The position numbers and the translations under genes are program-made. A stretch of DNA of 64,000 bases, taken from NCBI GenBank assembly GCA_033239005.1, contig BSQZ01000005.1:11807501-11871500 (forward strand), in the 5' to 3' direction. Positions within the stretch are counted from its first letter, which is position 1. Each line of letters starts with the position of its first letter. Below are positions 57,301-64,000 of the stretch, piece by piece. A model generated the notes under the pieces. The model was not told the origin of the DNA, searched no databases, and saw only the letters and a list, made by a program, of their open reading frames with translations. The stretch comes from Lamellibrachia satsuma (Eukaryota; Annelida; Polychaeta; Sabellida; Siboglinidae).

Positions 57301-57555
57301 AGGCACGTCCTCTATAACACCAGCTCACAAAACAAGCAGTACAGGAACCAGGCAAGTCCTCTATACCACCAGCTCATAAAACAAGCAGTACTTGAACCAG
57401 GCACGTCATCTATAACACCAGCTCACAAAACAAGCAGTACAGGAACCAGGCACGTCCTCTATAACACCAACTCACAAAACAAGCAGTATTTGAACCAGGC
57501 ACGTCCTCTATAACACCAGCTCACAAAACAATGAGTACAGGAACCAGGTACGTCC
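54360..57555. repeat. 49-bp minisatellite, about 65 copies, 3.2 kb
   Basis: The unit contains CACGTCCTCTATAACACCAG, CTCACAAAACAAGCAGTACA and GGAACCAGG. Blocks of several units recur in the same order (for example near 55430-55850 and 56010-56360), indicating duplication of multi-unit segments. It is downstream of the PDHX-like gene. Confidence 0.96.
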
Positions 57556-58044
57556 TCGGGGTTTAGAAAAGTGGGGTTCGGGCGTCCACAATCAGTCGTG
57601 GATTTCTTCGATGATTTCTATAAATGTTACAGTTAAAACATAGTATCTCAAAAAGTTGGATTCACTCGAGCAGTGCAACAATGTTCCACAGTAAGATGGT
57701 GTACGGAAGAAGAAGAACCTCCCTTGAGGACGGGAATATTCACCAAGCTAAGCACCAGGAGCTGTTGAGAACGGCCGCCTCCTGCCAAGAGGTTTTCTGC
57801 ATGGATTTGTAAAAATTTTAGCACTATTTTTAAAAAAGGTCCCTTAAAATGTCCCCAAAATACAGTTGTATATGCAATTCCTCATTTTCGGTATACAAAT
57901 CATGAGCTTATCATACAGAAAACTAACACGTTTTAAAAGTCTTTCCGCACGTGTAGTCGGGTATGCTATAGACACTTAAAGAATATCATAGAGGAAATAT
58001 TTATTGTTTATTGCAAGCCACAGATAGGTGAGACGAGCAATATT

Positions 58045-58195
58045 TAGGTCTCCTTTCTTGTCCCTTCGCCTTGTAGAACAAGCAGTGTTGTCCTTAAAGA
58101 AGACTAATTGGTCACACAGGGTCATTTCTTGTCCCTTCTCCTTGTGGAACAAGCAGTGTTGTTCTTAAAAAGGACGAATTGGTCGCTCAAGGTGC
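58045..58195. repeat. Two-copy direct repeat of about 76 bp
   Basis: TTCTTGTCCCTTC(G/T)CCTTG ... ACAAGCAGTGTTGT ... AATTGGTC occurs twice in tandem. Confidence 0.8.
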
Positions 58196-58284
58196 TGCCG
58201 GTATAGTTACCATCGCCTCGCTTCGACAAACAGACGACCCATACTGCTGAACCGTCTAATGCAGGGTTGAAGCCAAGGCTGTCA

Positions 58285-58402
58285 GTATCATTTTGTACCT
58301 GCCACTGCCAGTGTCATCTTGTACCTGCTACTGCCAGTGTCATCTTGTACCTGCCACTGCCAGTGTCATCTAGTACCTGCCGCTGTCAGTGTCATTTGTA
58401 CT
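58285..58402. repeat. 26-bp repeat, about 4-5 copies
   Basis: The unit is AGTGTCATCTTGTACCTGCC plus ACTGCC. Confidence 0.9.
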
Positions 58403-58687
58403 TGCCGGAATTTGGAATTTGTCTTCCCGCCTGCGCTGTGGTTACACGTGTCGATCAGCTCGCGCATACCAGTCCTAGTCGTGGAGTCTGGCCCAGTGGT
58501 CCGGACAGACTCAAGCGACTGTGGTCAGCCATTGTGTATGTTTGTTATGTAGAGTCTTGCTTGTTGGCACCTCCATCCATCGGTTGACGCCTTTTTGCAT
58601 TGTACAAGGTCACGAGAATGCCTAATCCTTTAGTTTTGTTGCGCCACTGAGCTCGGATTTTCCGAGGATATTGGCGCCAAAGAAGTC

Positions 58688-58690
<3 letters not shown>

Positions 58691-58725
<35 letters not shown>
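58691..58725. repeat. (TTA)n microsatellite
   Basis: About 11 perfect TTA repeats. Confidence 0.95.
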
Positions 58726-59201
58726 GATTTCGAAGTGGCCTTCCCCTAGCCAGTCGGCCCGCGGATGCTCGTTCGTGCTTATTTCACAATTAACCCCTAC
58801 ATATAAAGGCCACCCCACACCCCGCCACCCGAGGACGCGCTGGATGGGGGAGTGGTCATCCCAGATGCACTAACTATTCATACAGGGAGGGAACATCAGT
58901 CGTTACTGGTAATACAGATTGGTCGGCACCCGTCAAGAGGCAGACACTGACTTAGACTTATCAGCTCCCGCGTCTACAGACGCACGAGTCAATGAAAGCG
59001 CTCGACTTGGATCGACCAGCAGCTGTCATCCAGACGTCGCTCCGCCTTCTTTTGACCAGACGTAATGTTACGGTCGACGTTAGTTCATTCTCGGTCATGA
59101 GAACAAACACAATAAATTATAATTTTCTTTCAGTTTTATTTGATTTTAAACCGAATTACTTATAGACAATGGGTAATGTTCACGCAAGTTCCAACTCTAC
59201 T

Positions 59202-59261
59202 GAACTCTACCCATAGTGCACTACGCGCATCTCCGGATTGAATGCCCTATGGGTAGAGTTC
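59202..59261. repeat. Perfect 15-bp inverted repeat with 30-nt spacer
   Basis: GAACTCTACCCATAG at 59202-59216 is the exact reverse complement of CTATGGGTAGAGTTC at 59247-59261. It could form a hairpin or be the ends of a very small element; its role is unknown. Confidence 0.7.
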
Positions 59262-59319
59262 GCCGGAAGCTATATGCGTCTTGATGTTGTCTGTACAACG
59301 TGTTGACAAGTTGTTACAG

Positions 59320-59690
59320 CTACAGACAAGTCAATGTATAACATTCTGAATAGCGCACGATACACACATAGCATTCCTGCAGACAACCTGTTAGAGCTAT
59401 AGACAAATTAATGTATAACAATCTGAATAGAGCACGATACACACATAGCATTCATGCAGACAACTTGTTAGAGCTATAGACAAATCAATGTATAACAATC
59501 TGAATAGAGCACGATACACACATAGCATTCCTGTAAACAAGTTGTTAGAGCTATAGACAAATCAATGTATAACAATCTGGATAGAGCACGATACACACAT
59601 AGCATTCCTGCAGACAACTTGTTAGAGCTACAGACAAATCAAAGTATAACAATCTGAACAGAGCGCGACACACATAGCATTCAGACACGC
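59320..59690. repeat. 77-bp tandem repeat, about 4.5 copies
   Basis: The unit includes TTAGAGCTATAGACAAATCA, ATGTATAACAATCTGAATAG and CACGATACACACATAGCATT. Confidence 0.93.
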
Positions 59691-60076
59691 CGGTTAGATA
59701 TGTGTACACGCTGGCCAAATAATGACGTTAAGTATGTGGACGACACAACCCTTGCTCCATAAGTAAGTAACCTAACCATCTATGTATGATTTGTGAACTC
59801 TGTCACACAGCCAGACACGACCGACCATGGCATTAAGGAAACGGCTTCCAATGTGGCATCGCGTTTCTCTCTGTGTAATTATTACTGCTTCCTTGATATT
59901 GGTCTAAGACAACGCATTTTCAATACCGTTCATAATAATTCCAGTTAATAAAACGCACTATACAAATGCATACTACAGTTAACGATTAATGTAATAATAC
60001 CCTGCGAAACCAACTTAAAATAATCTAGTTCCCGCTCCATTGGCAATGACCAGTTTCTCGGTTGAACGACGATGAC

Positions 60077-60139
60077 TTAGTAGGTCACGTTCTTCTTGAT
60101 CTCCGTCCTCACACAGCAAGCGAACAGCGTACCGAATAT
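60077..60139 (-). CDS. Tetraspanin exon E (end of TM4, cytoplasmic tail, stop)
   Basis: Encodes IFGTLFACCVRTEIKKNVTY and stops at TAA. The CC pair next to the membrane is a usual palmitoylation position in the family. Confidence 0.92.
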   Translation of the reverse strand: MFGTLFACCVRTEIKKNVTY

Positions 60140-63018
60140 CTGGAAACAACAAACACAAACTGAATTATGTTCGGCTTGCAATACAGACGTCCGTGTGAAA
60201 ATAGTACATACGATTATAAAGTCTATTCGCCAAACAAAACGACTGTTATGCATAGTGTGTCTGTGTGTGCGTGCGCGCCTGTGTGCGTGCGTGCGTACGT
60301 GTGCCTGTGTAGATGATGGAGACTTGCGCGTAAAGACGAACATGAACAACGCAAGTAGAAACATTTTGTACGAAAACAACAAATTAGTGGAATATTTTGA
60401 CTCCAGATCTGTAGGTCCGCAGGTCGCCTCCAACTGGACAACAAGTATAGTTCTACAGCCAAGACAGGAACGTTCTACACGAATATGAAGAAAGCGTTCT
60501 CGTGAAGTACTGGGTGCGTCTGACCTGGATTAAGGCGATGCCGGCCGCCACTGAGATAAGGAGGATGTTTTTGGTGTTCATCTCTCTGTACAGCGCCGAG
60601 TAACAACCCTGAAACAGAACAGCCAAGATACGGAGGGTGCATAGAACTTAACTTCGACTCGGGTTAGTAATGCTCGCGGCCACTTGCGCCATACTCTTAG
60701 ATAACCGTACGTCACGAGTGCCGATAGTCTGGAAATATTCGGTTTGTGTTGCTTGTGCCGGCCTTTAATGCGTCACGGCTGTAGTCTAGGTTCGCCGTTT
60801 TCTAAGAACTGCCAGGCGCTGCTTGGTCGCGCCAGCTGCAGCTGGATAACATGTCTGCCCCGGCATAATTGTTGATTTTTTTCCAGAATCTCCCAATTTT
60901 AGAATACATTCTGAGAAAACGACTTGCGCGATATGTTTGATCTTTTGGGTGTATTGCCCCAAAACCATGACTTTTGTTTCGCTTTTGTTTACGTCATTGA
61001 TGCTAACACTGACATCAGTAATGTGTTTCTCTTGGATGGCAGTACTTGAACATGAAAGTACTCACGGCTTTATTGAGGAATTTATCGGCTTTACCATCGG
61101 TGGCTTCCTTGAAACAAAGAGTCTCGTTCTCGGGGATCGGATCATCTGGAGCGCCGACTCTGAGAATACAGCAGGTCAACGGCACCTACCGGAAACACAA
61201 ATACAGCAGGTCAACGACACCTACCGGAAACATAAATACAGCAGGTCAACGACACCTACCGGAAACACAAATACAGCAGGTCAACGGCACCTACCGGAAA
61301 CACAAATACAGCAGGTCAACGACACCTACCGGAAACATAAATACAGCAGGTCAACGACACCTACCGGAAACACAAATACAGCAGGTCAACGGCACCTACC
61401 GGAAACACAAATACAGCAGGTCAACGGCACCTACCGGAAACACAAATATAACAACTCTGCTACACATACAATAGATTACAATAGCGTAATGCAATATACC
61501 GACGACTGTGACGGATGTGTAGCCAGATTACTTTGTTCTCATTAGAGATGGACACACACATTCAACACAAGGAAGGACATGTGGTATTACTAAGGCTAAT
61601 TTGTTGGATAAATATCTATACCTGTCATGCAGAAATGTTATTCTGCTGAAGATTAGGCCTGGCCTACGATAACCCAGTCCAGCTAATGGGACGCAGCTGA
61701 TGTTATTATATGACTAAACTATTATATGCTGTTCAGGTTTAACATATTCCAATTTCCCTTCCGTGATATAGAGAAAGGATATTTTGTCTTTTCCGCCAAC
61801 TTTGCAGAATCGCCCAATCCCTTTGAACCCTCCCGCCCAGGCAGGCACCCTCCATTGGTACAGCCCTCCCGCCCAGGTAGGCACCCTCCATTGGTACAGC
61901 CCTCCCGCCCAGGCAGGCACCCTCCATTGGTACAGCCCTCCCGCCCAGGCAGGCACCCTCCATTGGTACAGCCCTCCCGCCCAGGTAGGCACCCTCCATT
62001 GGTACAGCCCTCCCGCCCAGGTAGGCACCCTCCATTGGTACAGCCCTCCCGCCCAGGCAGGCACCCTCCATTGGTACAGCCCTCCCGCCCAGACAGGCAC
62101 CCTCCATTGGTACAGCCCTCCCGCACAGGCAGTCACCCTCCATTGGTACAGCCCTCCCGCCCAGGCAGGCACCCTCCATTGGTACAGCCCTCCCGCCCAG
62201 GCAGGCACCCTCCATTGGTACAGCCCTCCCGCCCAGGCAGGCACCCTCCATCGGTACAGCCCTCCCGCCCAGACAGGCACCCTCCATTGGTACAGCCCTC
62301 CCGCCCAGGCAGGCACCCTCCATTGATACTGCCCTCCCGCCCAGACAGGCACCCTCCATTGGTCTGCCCTCCCGCCCAGACAGGCACCCTCCATTGGTAC
62401 TGCCCTCCCGCCCAGGCAGGCACCCTCCATTGGTACTGCCCTCCCGCCCAGACAGGCACCCTTCATTGGTAATCGTTATTGTTGTGCTTTGCTTCAGGCT
62501 GCCGTGTGCAGAATAGAAGTCGGTGAACTTTGTTGAAACAACCATTACCGGATGATTTGACCGAAGGAAGTTTGGATTATGCAGGTAGTCCTTGAAATCA
62601 TCTCCACCGCAACATTTCAGCTGAAACACAAAGATGACAGCCATGAACCTAAAAGGTAGGCGGAATACAACACAAGGAAACCAGCTCGGGACTAGGACAA
62701 AGTGGGTCTTTTCGGTAGAGGGGGCAAGCCCCCCATACCTACCGTTTAAGCCTGCATTCGTTACAACTACGATTACCTCATTTGTCAATATGATTGTTCT
62801 TCGCTAGTGAGGATTTGCATATGCTAGTATTAATAACTTATTTACCTCACCTCTTGCTCATATTGGCCTCTTTCCGTGGATACTCACGTTGGTCTGCATG
62901 ACGTTCCAGGCCAATGTGAGGACATCGGCGTCCTTGTACCTGTCTGTCACATTATGTTTGGCTTGTTCCACCATCGATGCCTCCAACTCGTTACCGAGCT
63001 GCAACAACACCGATCTGA
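60077..63018 (-). CDS. Tetraspanin, 3' part (last five exons)
   Basis: Exons in transcript order: 63018-62888, 62620-62549, 61185-61066, 60608-60525, 60139-60077, all GT-AG and in phase (470 nt, stop TAA 60077-60079). Together they give most of a large extracellular loop with the full Cys signature: LKCCGG, VPLTCC, ETLCFK and GCYS, six cysteines in all. This is followed by the fourth membrane helix (NILLISVAAGIALIQIFGTL) and a short tail FACCVRTEIKKNVTY with juxtamembrane Cys typical of palmitoylation. N-glycosylation sequons NVT and NET are present. Tetraspanins organise membrane microdomains with integrins and other partners. Exons for helices 1-3 are not in the window and must lie beyond 64000 on this strand. 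I do not assign a subfamily. Confidence 0.92.
60525..60608 (-). CDS. Tetraspanin exon D (last loop Cys, fourth membrane helix)
   Basis: Encodes GCYSALYREMNTKNILLISV then AAGIALIQ: the conserved GC followed by the start of TM4. Phase 0 at both ends. Confidence 0.93.
61066..61185 (-). CDS. Tetraspanin exon C (VPxxCC motif)
   Basis: This 40-codon exon reads VPLTCCILRVGAPDDPIPEN then ETLCFKEATDGKADKFLNKA. Phase and the VPxxCC motif require the acceptor GGTAG at 61186-61190; starting at the later CTCAG would break the frame and lose both cysteines. The acceptor and the first about 22 exon bases are one unit of the 35-bp array at 61157-61450. Confidence 0.9.
61157..61450. repeat. 35-bp minisatellite spanning the tetraspanin exon C acceptor, about 8 copies
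   Basis: The plus-strand unit is CAGGTCAACGGCACCTACCG plus GAAACACAAATACAG. On the gene's strand each copy has a TTTCCGGTAG acceptor followed by the start of exon C (GTGCCGTTGACCTGCTGT or GTGTCG...). Confidence 0.95.
61830..62470. repeat. 36-bp minisatellite, about 18 copies, tetraspanin intron B-C
   Basis: The unit is CCCTCCCGCCCAGGCAGGCA plus CCCTCCATTGGTACAG. Its length is a multiple of three, so several frames stay open (PSRPGRHPPLVQ on plus, Gly-rich frames on minus); these are not genes because it sits in an intron and has no initiation context. Confidence 0.95.
62549..62620 (-). CDS. Tetraspanin exon B (CCG motif)
   Basis: This 24-codon exon reads LKCCGGDDFKDYLHNPNFLR then SNHP and carries the family-defining CCG. 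Acceptor GTTTCAG, donor GTAATG, phase 0 at both ends. Confidence 0.93.
62888..63018 (-). CDS. Tetraspanin exon A (start of large extracellular loop)
   Basis: Encodes RSVLLQLGNELEASMVEQAK and DVLTLAWNVMQTN, helices A/B of the loop. The acceptor chosen is CCAACAG, entering in phase 1 so that a Val codon is likely split; an alternative AG lies 4 nt further in. It ends in phase 0 at GTGAGT. Confidence 0.82.
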
Positions 63019-63045
63019 CTGTTGGGCTAATGCATGTAATGATGA

Positions 63046-63205
63046 TAACGACAATAATAATAATAATAATCGTAATAATCTTAATAATCATTATAAACAT
63101 AATACTAATCACAATAACAATCGTAATAATAATAATAATAATAATAACAATGCTACTACTAATAATAATAATAACATTAATATTAATCATAATGATTATA
63201 ACAAT
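63046..63205. repeat. Imperfect (AAT)n-type microsatellite
   Basis: AAT/ATA trinucleotide-rich stretch just upstream (on the gene's strand) of tetraspanin exon A. Confidence 0.9.
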
Positions 63206-63454
63206 GTTTGATCTTATATAGCACCTGCATCTGTCTATACAAAGCGCTCGTGGCGTTGACCCCATTGTCAGAGCCGGACAGCCGCTCGTGCAGCCCAGGT
63301 AGGTCGAGACAATCGGCTCTGTGAGTCGTCGATAGGTTTTTTCCATTTCCCTGTGTGGGATTGTGTAGGCAGAAGGGACCAACGGCTTTTAGTGTCTCTT
63401 CTAAGCGACTTAGGAAAGTGGGATGAACGAAATTGACCCAAGTTTAGAAACGGC

Positions 63455-63592
63455 AGCACGTGGACTTGAACCCCGGCGGCACGTGGACTTGAACCCCGGC
63501 AGCACGTGGACTTGAACCCCGGCAGCACGTGGACTTAAATCCCTGCAGCACGTGGACTTGAACCCCGGCAGCACGTGGACTTGAACCGCCGG
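63455..63592. repeat. 24-bp tandem repeat of the tRNA-like B-box region, about 6 copies
   Basis: The unit GGCAGCACGTGGACTTGAAC plus CCC(G) is repeated; each copy contains the B-box-like GGACTTGAACC. It grows out of the T-arm of the adjacent tRNA-like element. Confidence 0.85.
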
Positions 63593-63645
63593 TCCTCTCG
63601 ATTCACAATCTGGCATCGTAACCCCCGATCTACTACGCCCGAGAT
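63560..63645 (-). repeat. tRNA-like (SINE-type) sequence with Pol III box motifs
   Basis: On the minus strand, TAGTAGATCGG (63635-63625) fits an A box and GGTTCAAGTCC (63587-63577) fits a B box, about 38 nt apart. Acceptor and T stems do not pair properly, so this is a degenerate tRNA-derived element, not a tRNA gene. Interspersed-repeat-like sequence (TTATATAGCACCTGCAT, AAAGCGCTCG) lies at 63210-63260. Confidence 0.5.
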
Positions 63646-63689
63646 AGCAGGTACACTGGAACTATGACGTCATAAACGGCAAGCTGTAG

Positions 63690-64000
63690 GGTTTAACAAG
63701 ATTTAACAAGATTGCCATCCAAGGCAAAGGCCCGGATGGCAAAAGGACAAGGAAACCATTGGCTTATCGAGAGTCCAACATTTTTTATTTATGTATAATA
63801 CAACCTGAGATATGTGTCAACCTTGTTTTCAAACATATTCATGCTGCTAGCAGTTACATAATCTGTAGATAATGTGTTCCATTCATTGATTGTCCTCTGT
63901 GAGAACGAGTACTTCCTGATATCCAATCGACACTGATCCTTTGGTAATGTTACCTCATGTCCTCTAGTTCTATTATCTTTCTTGAGTGAGAAACAACATT
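63690..64000 (-). mobile_element. CR1-like LINE 3' end, runs off the window
   Basis: Reverse-strand match to the terminal about 300 bp of the 44500 and 4463 copies, starting with the tail AACAAGATTGCCATCC and continuing through the RKYSFSQ-type coding end. The 5' part lies beyond 64000. Confidence 0.8.

Larger units (their letters stand above)
57556..59319. other. Unassigned region with promoter- and LTR-like features
   Basis: Contains a TATA-like ACATATAAAGG (58799-58809) in GC-rich surroundings and an AATAAA about 310 bp downstream (59112), an arrangement seen in LTRs. No matching second LTR or TG...CA boundaries could be fixed, so this stays open. A perfect inverted repeat (59202-59216 / 59247-59261) also lies here. 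Confidence 0.3.

Noticed and set aside
57624..57812. 62-codon frame MLQLKHSISKSWIHS... as a small gene
   Set aside because: No recognisable domain, no splice signals, and it lies at the end of a minisatellite.
58267..58587. 106-codon frame as a gene
   Set aside because: The first half is the 26-bp repeat and the remainder has no recognisable domain or context.
58045..59130. A confident solo-LTR call
   Set aside because: A TATA-like box and AATAAA are suitably spaced, but I could not define TG...CA ends, target duplications or a second LTR.
61139..61157. Acceptor CTCAG just inside tetraspanin exon C as the real exon start
   Set aside because: It would enter in the wrong phase after exon B and would remove the VPLTCC motif. 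The upstream GGTAG acceptor fits phase and family.
61714..62788. 250-349-codon frames rich in Pro or Gly as a collagen- or cuticle-like gene
   Set aside because: Produced by the 36-bp array in a tetraspanin intron. The 62549-62620 part is a real tetraspanin exon, and the rest is read through intron.
63560..63645. Functional tRNA gene
   Set aside because: A- and B-box motifs are present, but acceptor, anticodon and T stems do not pair. It is better explained as a tRNA-derived SINE remnant.

Overview
This window is from a nuclear animal genome, most likely a lophotrochozoan and plausibly a mollusc. That placement is an inference. It rests on small GT-AG exons in long AT-rich introns, an animal-type pyruvate dehydrogenase E3-binding protein, a TBC-domain RabGAP, a tetraspanin, CR1-like LINE debris and hAT/pogo-type MITEs. 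There is no operon, CRISPR array or other prokaryotic feature. The species cannot be named from the sequence.

Three genes could be assembled exon by exon with matching reading phases. (1) On the minus strand, 31068 down to 13659 (or 8103), a TBC-domain GTPase-activating protein has 11 exons (547 aa), or 12 exons (603 aa) if an alternative 3' end is used. (2) On the plus strand, 31450-52562, a 15-exon gene encodes a 600-aa mitochondrial E3-binding protein of the pyruvate dehydrogenase complex (PDHX-like). It has two lipoyl domains, one peripheral-subunit-binding domain and an acyltransferase-like core whose catalytic His is replaced by Ser. (3) On the minus strand, 63018-60077, the last five exons of a tetraspanin are present; its 5' exons lie outside the window. 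Genes 1 and 2 are head to head, with 381 bp between their ATGs, and probably share a bidirectional promoter.

Roughly 40% of the window is tandem repeats, mostly minisatellites with 14-80 bp units, in introns and between genes. The largest are the split 28-bp array at 2400-6143, a two-unit (24 + 18 bp) array at 9708-12893, a 47-bp array at 41335-43430 and a 49-bp array at 54360-57555. Nearly all long ORFs in the window are open frames through these arrays and are not genes. Several arrays cross an exon-intron junction, so they multiply a splice donor or acceptor many times (PDHX exon 12, tetraspanin exon C, TBC exons 10 and 11).

Mobile elements: LINE fragments at 4463-5129, 16140-18610 (one LINE nested in another), 29640-30717, 44500-45310 and 63690-64000; three related hAT-type MITEs with 8-bp target duplications, at 24588-25359, 29762-30149 and 33299-34043; a distinct hAT-type element at 37311-38298; a foldback element at 28789-29427; a TIR element at about 47965-49138; and a pogo-like MITE at 53798-53970. 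Layout: 1-8100 repeats and a LINE; 8103-31068 TBC gene; 31069-31449 shared promoter; 31450-54124 PDHX-like gene; 54360-59690 repeats; 60077-63018 tetraspanin 3' part; 63040-64000 SINE-like and LINE sequence.
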